Source: Rhodanobacteraceae bacterium
GTDB taxonomy: Bacteria > Pseudomonadota > Gammaproteobacteria > Xanthomonadales > Rhodanobacteraceae
DNA length: 64,000 nucleotides
NCBI GenBank assembly: GCA_004299705.1
Contig: SCQS01000066.1
Coordinates: 62,001 to 126,000 of the forward strand
Direction: 5' to 3'
Under the pieces are notes generated by a model. That model had not been told where the DNA came from. It worked only from the letters and a program-made list of their open reading frames with translations, and ran no database searches. The stretch's first letter is position 1; every line of letters starts with the position of its first letter. This document shows, piece after piece, positions 41,309-48,016 of this stretch. A program made the translations under genes and the position numbers.

Positions 41309-42353
41309 TGAGGCTCTCCAGCGATTGCAGCGTCTTCGAGGGTGGTGCGGCTTCCGGCATCGTGGGTGCATAGCCGGGCGTGGCGCGGGCGCCGAGGATC
41401 CAGTTCTGCCAGGTCCTCGGCCAGTCGAGCTTGCGACCCTTGCCGCCCGGGATGGCGATCCAGTAGTTGCAGAACTTCAGGGTTTCGAGTTTCGGGTCAA
41501 CATCGGGGCGGGTCTCTGCGGCCCAGGCGAGCAAGTCGGCGTCAGGCGCCCAATCGTTCGGCAACCGCGAGCCGCGCGGATCGGACGACTTGGCAGATGG
41601 GGCCGGTGGTGCGGGTGGTGCTGGCGGCGACACATCAGCGCCTTTCGGTGGGCCAGAGGGTGCGGCTTCGGTGCCATTCACGCCCACGCTGGGGCCTTGA
41701 GGATTGGGCGCTGCGCCAGCGGCGCCAAGCTCTGAAAGCTCTTGGCTGGTGTTGTTGTCTGTACGTTCACTGGAACTGCGTGCAGTGGTGCTACGTAAGG
41801 GGGTGGGTTTGCCGCCGCGGGCAGTTCCGCTGCCGGATTGACCGCCGTTGGCCGCACCGCGGGTGGCGCTTCCACGGTTGGCTCCACCGCCGTTGGAGGT
41901 TCCGCCCTTGGTTCCTCCGCCCTTGGCTGCACCGCCTTTGGCTCCACCGCCCCCGGTTCCACCGCCCTTGGAAAAGTCCACCCCGGTGGAACCCTCGGGG
42001 GAATCCCATCCGGAAGCGGTCGGATCGTCGGTGATAAGGTGCTCCTGGGACATCCTTCCATCGGGACCGCGGGTCTCGGAGCGGCGGTAGTAGCCGACGG
42101 TTTCAAGCTCCTTGCGGATACTGCGCCAACGGTCTACCGAAACCCCCATGGTTGGAAGCACGTGGCCGTTCAGCCGGATGACCCAGTTGGGCCGGCGCGC
42201 GAGGCCGAGCATGTAGGCGAGCAGGCAGCGCGCCTGCAGGGACAGGCGGCGGTCCTCGAGGATGTGCTCGGGCACCGCGGTCCAGGGGCGCTTGATGATG
42301 GCGCGTACTTCGCCGCCTTCACGGTTGGTGGCTTCCCGGGCGGCCGCGTTCAC
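41226..42353 (-). CDS. Replication-protein-like gene with DnaT-type C-terminal domain
   Basis: 375 residues. N-terminal winged-HTH-like region (RLSLQARCLLAYMLGL, VDRWRSIRKELETVGYYRR), a low-complexity Gly-rich linker of repeated KGGG/NGG units, and a C-terminal DnaT-like ssDNA-binding module (LPNDWAPDADLLAWA, FCNYWIAIPGG, LDWPRTWQNWILG). Such proteins act in primosome or plasmid replication initiation. Starts at GTG with GGAGG upstream; the GTG overlaps the stop of a 35-codon leader ORF (GTGA). Confidence 0.65.
   Translation of the reverse strand: MNAAAREATNREGGEVRAIIKRPWTAVPEHILEDRRLSLQARCLLAYMLGLARRPNWVIRLNGHVLPTMGVSVDRWRSIRKELETVGYYRRSETRGPDGRMSQEHLITDDPTASGWDSPEGSTGVDFSKGGGTGGGGAKGGAAKGGGTKGGTSNGGGANRGSATRGAANGGQSGSGTARGGKPTPLRSTTARSSSERTDNNTSQELSELGAAGAAPNPQGPSVGVNGTEAAPSGPPKGADVSPPAPPAPPAPSAKSSDPRGSRLPNDWAPDADLLAWAAETRPDVDPKLETLKFCNYWIAIPGGKGRKLDWPRTWQNWILGARATPGYAPTMPEAAPPSKTLQSLESLNDFSNTYGHPDHAGPEELPLFPAAGVG
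41838..41975. repeat. Short imperfect tandem repeats in the replication-like gene
   Basis: Repeats of about 12-15 bases (variants of CCACCGCCTTTGGCT) encode the Gly/Lys-rich linker. Copy number could vary by slippage. Confidence 0.7.
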
Positions 42354-42457
42354 GGCTCACCTCCGCCTGCGCCGGGCGCGAGCTCGCGGTCGTGGACCTG
42401 CGTGGGGGCGGCTGCCGATTGGCTGTCCGACCCCGCCCTGCCTGATGTTGGATACAT
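42350..42457 (-). CDS. 35-residue leader peptide coupled to the replication-like gene
   Basis: MYPTSGRAGSDS... ending GGGEP. Its ATG lies in an inverted-repeat arm, and its TGA overlaps the GTG start of the next gene. Layout matches leader-peptide coupling used to control plasmid Rep synthesis. The Shine-Dalgarno (GGTAGG) is weak. Confidence 0.5.
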   Translation of the reverse strand: MYPTSGRAGSDSQSAAAPTQVHDRELAPGAGGGEP

Positions 42458-42525
42458 GGAACCTACCCCGCTCGTTACTGGGCGCGCACGCGCACCCCTT
42501 GACGGCGGTCGAGATCCATGTATCC
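42450..42525. repeat. Perfect 11-bp inverted repeat flanking the sRNA promoter
   Basis: GGATACATGGA (42450-42460) and TCCATGTATCC (42515-42525), 54 bases apart. The right arm overlaps the -10 box of the putative sRNA promoter and the left arm covers the leader peptide start codon. Likely operator sites. Confidence 0.75.
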
Positions 42526-42526
42526 T
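42499..42526 (+). promoter_or_regulatory. Sigma70-like promoter of a putative small RNA
   Basis: TTGACG (42499-42504), 16-base spacer, TATCCT (42521-42526): one of the best promoter matches in the window. Confidence 0.65.
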
Positions 42527-42532
42527 GTGCTT

Positions 42533-42643
42533 GCCTGTTGCACAGCTCTCGCGGTCTTCAGCGTCGCCAAACGCATTCGGATCGCTACACGAACCTCGGC
42601 CTTATCGTCTGAACCCGCCTCGCCAAAGGCGGGTTTCGTGTTT
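42533..42643 (+). ncRNA. Candidate counter-transcribed small RNA controlling the replication-like gene
   Basis: About 105-110 bases between a sigma70-like promoter and an intrinsic terminator, with no ORF of note. It is transcribed opposite to the downstream replication-like gene and would be antisense to its leader if that mRNA begins beyond about 42.64 kb. This is the arrangement of antisense RNAs in plasmid copy control. Prediction only. Confidence 0.45.
42612..42643 (+). terminator. Intrinsic terminator of the putative small RNA
   Basis: Perfect 9-bp stem AACCCGCCT / AGGCGGGTT, CGCCAA loop, then TCGTGTTT. Confidence 0.8.
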
Positions 42644-42675
42644 ATGGGCCAAGCGTTTTTGGCACTCGGGCTAAC

Positions 42676-43023
42676 TCATGAAGCGATCTCCATGGCCGCG
42701 CGCGGCGCGGCACGGTTGAATTCGGTGATGGTGTTGAAGACTTCGATCGCCTTGCGGAACTCCGCGGCGCTCGCGCGTCCGGTCTCGGTCCAGCCTGCGG
42801 CCTCCACGACCGTCGGCTGATAGATGCAGACGGCCTTTCCGGTGCCGGTGGGCAGACAGAACAGGCCGATCTCCGCGAACCTGGGTTCCATGTCGACCAC
42901 CGGCAGCGCCAGCGCGCGACCGAAGACGCGGTTGAAGGCGTCATTCGAGATCACGAGCACGTCGCCGCGACCGGCATCGGTCGAGTCGGAATAGAAGCAG
43001 CCTTGGCGCAGGATTTCGTTCAC
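42676..43023 (-). CDS. MazF/PemK-like toxin of a toxin-antitoxin pair
   Basis: 115 residues with the MazF-type endoribonuclease fold pattern: an N-terminal QGCFYSDSTDAGRGDVLVIS (usual R-G-D/IW-V-x-L strand), a LALPVVDMEPR strand, and GKAVCIYQPTVVEAAGW. Located 12 bases downstream of an AbrB-type antitoxin gene. Likely an mRNA interferase that stabilises the element. Confidence 0.75.
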   Translation of the reverse strand: MNEILRQGCFYSDSTDAGRGDVLVISNDAFNRVFGRALALPVVDMEPRFAEIGLFCLPTGTGKAVCIYQPTVVEAAGWTETGRASAAEFRKAIEVFNTITEFNRAAPRAAMEIAS

Positions 43024-43035
43024 GGGAATACCAGC

Positions 43036-43254
43036 TTACACCGTAACCGGTTTACGGGGAAGCACATCGGCCAGGCGCAGGGGCTCCGGGTCGACGGGTT
43101 CCATGACAAGTCGGCCATCGGCGACGCTCATCAGCATCCGCGTGCCTTTGCGGACACGCAGCTTCCGGAGCATGTCCGGTGGGATGACGACGCCAAGGGA
43201 GTTGCCGAACTTCGAAATGCTGCGGACAGGGGGTCTTGTGTTCAGGTTTGCCAT
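43036..43254 (-). CDS. MazE/AbrB-type antitoxin
   Basis: 72 residues with the swapped-hairpin AbrB signature VRSISKFGNSLGVVIPPDMLRKLRVRKGTRM. Binds DNA and neutralises the adjacent toxin. The promoter region ahead carries GATGT / ACATC half-sites 12 bases apart near a TTGACG, a plausible autoregulatory operator. Confidence 0.85.
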   Translation of the reverse strand: MANLNTRPPVRSISKFGNSLGVVIPPDMLRKLRVRKGTRMLMSVADGRLVMEPVDPEPLRLADVLPRKPVTV

Positions 43255-43320
43255 GGGCTGTACGCTCGCGCTGTCCCGATGTACTTATGTTAGCACATCG
43301 TAACGTACGCACGTCAACCA

Positions 43321-43346
43321 GACAGGTTGGGGGCGGCCAACCTGTC
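43321..43346. repeat. Perfect 10-bp inverted repeat
   Basis: GACAGGTTGG (43321-43330) and CCAACCTGTC (43337-43346) with six bases between them; flanked by two copies of GTCAACC. No T-run on either side. Could be a protein-binding site or part of a nic region; undetermined. Confidence 0.7.
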
Positions 43347-43420
43347 AACCACAAGATCATGTGACGCGACCGAAAGACGCGTCGGTGCCGTGTCGCGAGA
43401 GGACCGGGCGCAGCGCGCCG

Positions 43421-43651
43421 TCAGTCTTCGGTGATTTTGCCTTCGGCCTTCATCTCGTCGTACAGACGCTTGATGGCCAGGTGGATGCCTTCGCGCCGAC
43501 GGATATTGGCCGAGTCGAGGATGTCCTCGAGCATGGCCCGGTGCTCCTTGTCGATCAGGAGGTCGAGGCGGGCCATCTGCGGCCCGTTGGGGTCCTTGGT
43601 GAGGCGTTCCATGCGGCGATGCTGGCGGGATTGGGTGAGATTCATAGTCAT
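43421..43651 (-). CDS. Small ribbon-helix-helix-like protein
   Basis: 76 residues: a basic N-terminus, a strand RLDLLIDK and two helices (EHRAMLEDILDSANI, GIHLAIKRLYDEMK), as in Arc/CopG-type DNA-binding proteins. May regulate replication or transfer genes nearby. ATG at 43645 is an alternative start with a better-spaced purine stretch. Confidence 0.6.
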   Translation of the reverse strand: MTMNLTQSRQHRRMERLTKDPNGPQMARLDLLIDKEHRAMLEDILDSANIRRREGIHLAIKRLYDEMKAEGKITED

Positions 43652-43963
43652 TCTCTGCGTTCAGCAGTCTTAGGGTCAGGAGGCGTGGACGGTCGCCGTT
43701 GCAGCGTAACCACGCAACTCCCATCGTACACGTGAAAAGGCGAATCGCGAAAAGCTATCTCGTTCATGTGAAGCGTATCACGTTATTTTCGGGATTGCTA
43801 CTCGTAACCGTGTGACATTGGTTAAGGCTCCTGAACGGAACGCGTGGAGCGGCAGCGCCGGACGCGGGCATCCGGGGCCGGTACTGACTCGCCGCAACAG
43901 CGGGGGATCGCAGCAGGCATCTGTCGGGCGGAACGCTCCAATCGGGAGCATCGGAGATGCCAC
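43652..43963. other. Gene-free divergent stretch (about 310 bases)
   Basis: Holds two CGTAACC motifs (about 43705 and 43802) and AT-richer segments (ATCACGTTATTTTC), so divergent promoters for the flanking genes are likely. No coding region that I can support. Confidence 0.4.
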
Positions 43964-44695
43964 ATGCAACGTACTACATGCCTGCGCGTGCAGGCGTTCG
44001 AACGCAATACCACTGGCCGCGACTTCGTGGTGGGGGACATCCACGGCTGCTTCGGCAAGCTGCAAGAGCGCCTGGACGAGCTGCGGTTCAATCCACAATG
44101 CGACCGCCTGTTCTCGGTCGGCGATCTGATCGACCGCGGGCCGATGTCGCGCGACGTGCTCAACTGGGTGGACGAACCCTGGTTCTTCCCGGTGTGCGGA
44201 AACCACGAGCGGATGGCGATCGGTGTCGTTTCTGGCCGCGTCGACCACGAACTCTACGCGCAGAACGGCGGCGGCTGGTTCTTCGAGCTGCCGGAATCGC
44301 GCCGCGTCACCATCGCGGAGGTCTTGAGCACGCTGCCGCTCGCGATCGAAGTCGACCACCCGTCCGGGAAGGTCGCCATCGTCCACGCCGATGTTGTCGG
44401 CATGGACTGGCCCACCTTCAAATCGCTGGTCGCCGATGCGGCTACCGGCAAGATTGGCGGCGAGGCGGTCAATTCGCTGATTGCAGGGACCGTGTGGAGT
44501 CGTGACCGCATCAACCAGGTCAGCCTTGCCGGCGTGCCTGGCGTCGATTGGGTGGTCACCGGCCACACTCCGGCGCGCTCACCTTTCGCACTGGGCAACG
44601 TCGTCGACATCGACACCGGCGCGTTCGCGACCGGCAACCTTACGGTTCTCGACCTGTCAGCGCTTCCCAGCGTGGAGCGCATTCGCGCGAACTGA
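43964..44695 (+). CDS. PPP-family metallophosphatase (lambda phosphatase-like)
   Basis: 243 residues with the metal-site motifs GDIHG (24-28), GDLIDRG (53-59) and GNHE (79-82), and a late VVTGHTP. Similar to lambda PP and bacterial serine/threonine phosphatases of phages and plasmids; could act on proteins or nucleotides. Start: ATG with GGAG seven bases upstream. Own terminator. Confidence 0.92.
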   Translation: MQRTTCLRVQAFERNTTGRDFVVGDIHGCFGKLQERLDELRFNPQCDRLFSVGDLIDRGPMSRDVLNWVDEPWFFPVCGNHERMAIGVVSGRVDHELYAQNGGGWFFELPESRRVTIAEVLSTLPLAIEVDHPSGKVAIVHADVVGMDWPTFKSLVADAATGKIGGEAVNSLIAGTVWSRDRINQVSLAGVPGVDWVVTGHTPARSPFALGNVVDIDTGAFATGNLTVLDLSALPSVERIRAN

Positions 44696-44701
44696 ATCCA
44701 C

Positions 44702-44732
44702 AACGCCCCGGCACACCCGGGGCGTTTTCTTG
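44702..44732 (+). terminator. Intrinsic terminator of the phosphatase gene
   Basis: Stem AACGCCCCG / CGGGGCGTT with a GCACAC-type loop, then TTCTTG. Confidence 0.9.
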
Positions 44733-44748
44733 TGCCCGCGCCGAGCGT

Positions 44749-44783
44749 AAAAAAGAAAACCCCGAGCTGGTTGGCTCGGGGTT
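44749..44783 (-). terminator. Intrinsic terminator of the three-gene unit 44.8-45.6 kb
   Basis: Perfect 10-bp stem AACCCCGAGC / GCTCGGGGTT, then TTCTTTTTT on the minus strand. Confidence 0.93.
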
Positions 44784-44811
44784 CGGGGTTTCGATCAGGC
44801 CAGATAGGCCA

Positions 44812-45159
44812 TCAGGATTTCGGGCTTGATACCGGGTGGCATTCGAACCGTTCGAGCGCGGCCTTGAGCGCCGCGGCGTCCTTCGTATCCATCGTGACCA
44901 TCGGATACCCGGTGGCGTGGTACACGCAGGTGGTGCGCTTTCCGACGGTGGCCAGGATCTTCATCCCGGGTTTCGCGTAGCGCGCGCGCCCGCCCATCGT
45001 GGCCAGCTCACCGCCGCTCGATCCGTAAACCGGCGATTTCGACGTCGGGATCCGGACGAGCTGCTCGGACGTGTGGCCGTCGGGCACGAAGCCGTGGGCC
45101 TCGAGCGTCGCGATCGCGTCCAGCATGGCCCGCTGGGATGGCGTGACCTTCCCGCTCAC
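44812..45159 (-). CDS. Hypothetical protein, third gene of a leader-element operon
   Basis: 115 residues from GTG (GTGA overlap with the gene before). Contains a helix (SQRAMLDAIATLEAHGF), then strands (KILATVGKRTTCVYHA, YPMVTMD). Unknown function; last of three coupled genes. Confidence 0.65.
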   Translation of the reverse strand: MSGKVTPSQRAMLDAIATLEAHGFVPDGHTSEQLVRIPTSKSPVYGSSGGELATMGGRARYAKPGMKILATVGKRTTCVYHATGYPMVTMDTKDAAALKAALERFECHPVSSPKS

Positions 45160-45425
45160 GACACGGCATCCGCATTGCGTGGATGCCGCGCGCGCCAGTC
45201 GAGCAGGTCGCGCGTCACTTCCACGGAATCGGCCATCAGCGCCATCGCGTCATCGGCGGTGTCGGAGAACTCGGCCAGGTCGGGGAACTCTCGGCTGAAA
45301 GCCTCGTACTTCCCTTCGCACTCGCGGAAGACCGCGATCTTGAGGGCGTCATCGCGCGCGACCGCGTTGTGCACGGCCGCGTCGAATTCCGCCTGGTGCG
45401 TGGCGAGTTGCTCGGCGGCGTTCAC
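45156..45425 (-). CDS. Hypothetical helical protein, second gene of the operon
   Basis: 89 residues, GTG start overlapping the previous stop as GTGA. Acidic, almost entirely helical (AEQLATHQAEFDAAVHNAVARDDALK). No family match. Confidence 0.65.
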   Translation of the reverse strand: MNAAEQLATHQAEFDAAVHNAVARDDALKIAVFRECEGKYEAFSREFPDLAEFSDTADDAMALMADSVEVTRDLLDWRARHPRNADAVS

Positions 45426-45646
45426 GCCACCACCCGAATCACGGAGTCAGATTCCAGAACGGAGATAATGAAAACCCCGCCATTCGAATCATGCCGTTCA
45501 TCGCAAGCGTCGATCGCTTCCTGCGACCGATTGCCGCGCATCTCATCCCTGAACTGCTCCTTGGCGTCCTCGGCATCCTCCGCTTGAAACACGAGCACCG
45601 TGTCGTCGTCGTCACCAGGGACGCGGCCCTGCACTGCAAACCACTT
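45422..45646 (-). CDS. Small protein of the strand-EDA domain group, first gene of the operon
   Basis: 74 residues: WFAVQGRVPGDDDDTVLVFQAEDAEDAKEQF. This strand, acidic turn, strand, helix layout with 'AEDAEDAKEQ' recalls the PWIVLYR-type domain found elsewhere in the array. Shine-Dalgarno lies before the ATG; leader element copy 5 lies upstream. Confidence 0.7.
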   Translation of the reverse strand, partial: KWFAVQGRVPGDDDDTVLVFQAEDAEDAKEQFRDEMRGNRSQEAIDACDERHDSNGGVFIISVLESDSVIRVVA

Positions 45647-45667
45647 CATGGTTGATTCCTTGACGTT

Positions 45668-45738
45668 CCGCCGTTGTGGCGGGTTCGCGTGACGGGTGCC
45701 GGCGATCGCACAGCGGTGTTGCGGAGAGTAATTAAAGA
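45668..45738 (-). promoter_or_regulatory. Leader element copy 5
   Basis: GTTGCG at 45718-45723, 31 bases from GGGTTC; hairpin arms CCGCC / GGCGG at 45668-45682 (compensated relative to the common CCGGC / GCCGG). Confidence 0.85.
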
Positions 45739-45754
45739 GCCCGGGCAGCAAAAT

Positions 45755-45785
45755 GAAACCCCCGGCCGCATGGCAGCCGGGGGTT
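45755..45785 (-). terminator. Intrinsic terminator of the 45.8 kb gene
   Basis: Perfect 10-bp stem AACCCCCGGC / GCCGGGGGTT; T-rich on the minus strand (TTTCATTTTG). Confidence 0.9.
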
Positions 45786-45810
45786 GAGGGTAAGCGGGAA
45801 CGCGCTGGTG

Positions 45811-46362
45811 TCAGGGATACGAGTAGCCGAGCGTCTTGCGCACGCGCTTGACCTGCATGTCCGCAGCAAACAAAGCTTCGTCATGCCCGCGATCGCTGTA
45901 TCCGTTCGCACCGCGCCTGCCGAGGTACGCCGACAGGAATGCGGCGCGCTGCGTGATCACGGCGGCAACGCGCTCCAAGTCGCGAGCGTTGTCGATCGTG
46001 ATGCCTTCGCAGAGCTTTTCGAGCTCCGCGTGGCCAGCATTCATGGCAGCCCAGGCTCGACCCTCGGCTTCACTCATTGCAACGTGCCGCAACATGCGGG
46101 CTTGGCCTTTGCCGCCGGGGAGTGCCGCCAAGGCATCCTTCAGACCGGCGCGAAGCGAGTCGTGGAATATCTCGTGGGCCGACCGATCGTCGGCTTCTGC
46201 ATCCACCTTCGTGATGCGCTTCTTCGCTCCTTGGCTGTAACTCTTGTTGGCAGCGAAGCACAAAGGGGATCGCGCCTCTTCCGCCCGCTTGGCCTGCACC
46301 GACTTCGCGGCGCGCTTCGTGGCGCCACCTTTCGAGGGCTGTTTCTTCATGGGGATGTCCAT
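45811..46362 (-). CDS. Hypothetical protein with basic N-terminus
   Basis: 183 residues (or 179 from the ATG at 46350). The N-terminal 30 residues are K/R/A-rich, as in nucleic-acid-binding tails; the remainder is helical (EIFHDSLRAGLKDALAALPG, ARDLERVAAVITQRAAFL). Unknown function. Own leader element. Confidence 0.65.
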   Translation of the reverse strand: MDIPMKKQPSKGGATKRAAKSVQAKRAEEARSPLCFAANKSYSQGAKKRITKVDAEADDRSAHEIFHDSLRAGLKDALAALPGGKGQARMLRHVAMSEAEGRAWAAMNAGHAELEKLCEGITIDNARDLERVAAVITQRAAFLSAYLGRRGANGYSDRGHDEALFAADMQVKRVRKTLGYSYP

Positions 46363-46367
46363 GGTAT

Positions 46368-46436
46368 CGGCGAATTGCCGGGTTCAATCGACGAGAGGCG
46401 GCGTGCGTTCGAACCGGTTGCGAGCCATTACCACAA
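46368..46436 (-). promoter_or_regulatory. Leader element copy 6
   Basis: GTTGCG at 46417-46422, 31 bases from GGGTTC; hairpin arms CGGC / GCCG at 46368-46380. Confidence 0.75.
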
Positions 46437-46451
46437 TCAATACGCCGGCGG

Positions 46452-46486
46452 GCGCAATTGCGTTTTGCGATTCGCAATTGCGAAAG
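46452..46486. repeat. Paired GCAATTGC palindromes, copy A
   Basis: Two GCAATTGC palindromes at 46454 and 46474, exactly 20 bases apart, in a GCGATTCGCAATTG-type context that recurs at 47.9 and 52.8 kb. Intergenic here. Confidence 0.75.
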
Positions 46487-46487
46487 C

Positions 46488-46524
46488 GAAAACGCCCCGG
46501 GCATGGCTGCCTGGGGCGTGGGTT
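46488..46524 (-). terminator. Intrinsic terminator of the 46.5 kb gene
   Basis: 10-bp stem with one mismatch (ACGCCCCGGG / CCTGGGGCGT), then TTTTCGCTTT on the minus strand. Confidence 0.8.
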
Positions 46525-46534
46525 TTCGGATGCG

Positions 46535-46825
46535 TCATGCTTCGGCGACGGCGCGCGGCACCTGCGGCGTGTGTTGGCCATGTGTGTCGGCGTACAGCTC
46601 CCCTTCCCGTCTCGCGGTTTCGACCGAATCGAACGTGTACTCGGTCGGGCTGAAACCGCAACCGGGATACCAGCAATCCAGCGTCGCGAATCCAACCCCG
46701 ATGTGCAGGGTCACGCGCCAGGGGTGATCGGAAATCGAGCCCGAGGGGTAGTGCTGGATGCCGTAGTAGGGCCTCGTCCACTGGCCGGCCGGGCTTTGCT
46801 CGACGCAGCTCTGATCGTTGTCCAT
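46535..46825 (-). CDS. Hypothetical small protein
   Basis: 96 residues: strand-rich, with WRVTLHIGVGFATLDCWYPGCGF and a Cys pair, then an acidic helix. Own leader element and terminator. No family recognised. Confidence 0.65.
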   Translation of the reverse strand: MDNDQSCVEQSPAGQWTRPYYGIQHYPSGSISDHPWRVTLHIGVGFATLDCWYPGCGFSPTEYTFDSVETARREGELYADTHGQHTPQVPRAVAEA

Positions 46826-46841
46826 CGACGTATCTCTCTCT

Positions 46842-46912
46842 GCCGGCGATCGCCGGGTTCGCTGGAATGCGTGCCGGCGCCAGCGGCAGGATGTTGCGGG
46901 CAGTTGGCAGCA
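46842..46912 (-). promoter_or_regulatory. Leader element copy 7
   Basis: GTTGCG at 46893-46898, 32 bases from GGGTTC; hairpin CCGGCG / CGCCGG at 46843-46856 with a two-base centre. Confidence 0.85.
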
Positions 46913-46931
46913 CTCCGCGCGAAATGAGGAA

Positions 46932-46964
46932 ACAAAACGCCCCGGCGCGGAAGCCGGGGCGTGG
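46932..46964 (-). terminator. Intrinsic terminator of the 47.0 kb gene
   Basis: Stem ACGCCCCGGC / GCCGGGGCGT, then TTTTGTTTCC on the minus strand. Confidence 0.92.
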
Positions 46965-46975
46965 TGTTTCAGGGG

Positions 46976-47404
46976 TCAGGCTGCGGCGAAGAGCGCCGCG
47001 TAAGCGCGAAGGCGCGTATCGCTCAAGCCGAAGGTCTTGGCCCGGCGACGCAGCGCAGCACGCATGGCCTCAGGGGTCTTGCCACCATCGTGCGCACGCT
47101 GCAGGCTGCGGATCAGGCGGCTGTGGATGAACGGCACGATGTGCTTGCGCACCAGTACGGTCCACGTATTCCCTTCCATACGCCAAGCGACGAACTCGTC
47201 ATCGGCCACGCAGCATCCGGCCGCGCAGGCAAGTCCATCTTCGCTGCGGTAAGCGCAGCTCTTCCCCATCCACGACGACGTGACCACGCTTTGCCTGAAA
47301 CCTTGCTTGGCCATCCGGTAACACACGTGATCGAACACCTCCTGGGGCGTGCGCTTGGCCAGGTTGGCCAACGTGACCACCTTCGGTACCTTGATCTTGT
47401 CCAT
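46976..47404 (-). CDS. Widespread phage/plasmid-type protein of unknown function
   Basis: 142 residues with TPQEVFDHVCYRMAKQGF near the start, then CAYRSEDGLACAAGCCVADDEF. That CAYR-x-x-DG-x-x-CAAG-C-x-x-DDE pattern is one I associate with many phage and conjugative-element proteins without assigned function. Own leader element and terminator. Confidence 0.75.
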   Translation of the reverse strand: MDKIKVPKVVTLANLAKRTPQEVFDHVCYRMAKQGFRQSVVTSSWMGKSCAYRSEDGLACAAGCCVADDEFVAWRMEGNTWTVLVRKHIVPFIHSRLIRSLQRAHDGGKTPEAMRAALRRRAKTFGLSDTRLRAYAALFAAA

Positions 47405-47421
47405 CTCTGAATCCTCGAAAT

Positions 47422-47492
47422 CCCGGCGGAGGCCGGTTCACGGGGATGCGGAGGCCGCGCGCGGCCACGCTGTTGCGCGAGGTGACTACGCA
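47422..47492 (-). promoter_or_regulatory. Leader element copy 8
   Basis: GTTGCG at 47472-47477, 32 bases from CGGTTC; hairpin arms CCGGC / GCCGG at 47423-47436. Confidence 0.85.
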
Positions 47493-47508
47493 GCAAAAGG
47501 GAGTGGAA

Positions 47509-47541
47509 ACGAAAACACCCACGCCAAAAAGCATGGGTGTC
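47509..47541 (-). terminator. Intrinsic terminator of the 47.6 kb gene
   Basis: Stem ACACCCA / TGGGTGT, then TTTTCGTTTCC on the minus strand; weaker stem than other units. Confidence 0.7.
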
Positions 47542-47568
47542 GGTTCGATACGGCGGTGTGCACGAAGG

Positions 47569-47808
47569 TTACACGGCCGTGCCAACGTTCTCGCTGTCGC
47601 GAAGACTGGTCTCGAGTTCGGCGAGCCGATCTCGGCACCCCTGAAGATACTCCAACGAATCCTCGTACTCCGCCAGCCGCGCCTGGCGCTGTTGTCTGGT
47701 CTCGCCAAGTGTGATGGACCGGCCGAATGAGTGTGCACGGTCCATCGCGTAGGTCACCTGCGAGCGCAGGGAAGCGAGCCGCCGGGTTGTCTGCTGATCG
47801 AGTTGCAT
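47569..47808 (-). CDS. Small helical/coiled-coil protein
   Basis: 79 residues starting MQLDQQTTRR; helical with heptad-like spacing (RQARLAEYEDSLEYLQGCRDRLAELETSL). Possibly a DNA-bound or dimeric small protein. Own leader element and terminator. Confidence 0.65.
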   Translation of the reverse strand: MQLDQQTTRRLASLRSQVTYAMDRAHSFGRSITLGETRQQRQARLAEYEDSLEYLQGCRDRLAELETSLRDSENVGTAV

Positions 47809-47820
47809 CCTGGTTCTCCT

Positions 47821-47890
47821 TGCCGGCGGCATGCCGGGTTCGGGAACGGAACCAAGCGGCGGCAACTGCGCTGTTGCGAGGGATCACCAG
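47821..47890 (-). promoter_or_regulatory. Leader element copy 9
   Basis: GTTGCG at 47873-47878, 31 bases from GGGTTC; hairpin arms CCGGC / GCCGG at 47823-47837. Confidence 0.88.
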
Positions 47891-47930
47891 ACGGCCTGTC
47901 GAGCCCATACCATGGCGCGGCCGAAGTACA

Positions 47931-47965
47931 ACGCAATTGCGATTCGCGATTCGCAATTGCGGAAA
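47931..47965. repeat. Paired GCAATTGC palindromes, copy B
   Basis: GCAATTGC at 47933 and 47953, again exactly 20 bases apart and in nearly the same local sequence as copy A. Intergenic, upstream of a plus-strand gene. Confidence 0.75.
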
Positions 47966-48016
47966 CGGCAACGCCGGTTCCGCAACAGGGGAGCCACAGC
48001 GCGTTAAGCTGGCGCG

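Noticed and set aside
43321-43346. Inverted repeat as a Rho-independent terminator
   Set aside because: No T-run follows on either strand.
46452-46486. GCAATTGC pairs as CRISPR repeats or DnaA boxes
   Set aside because: Only two units per place with no spacers, and the sequence does not match TTATNCACA.
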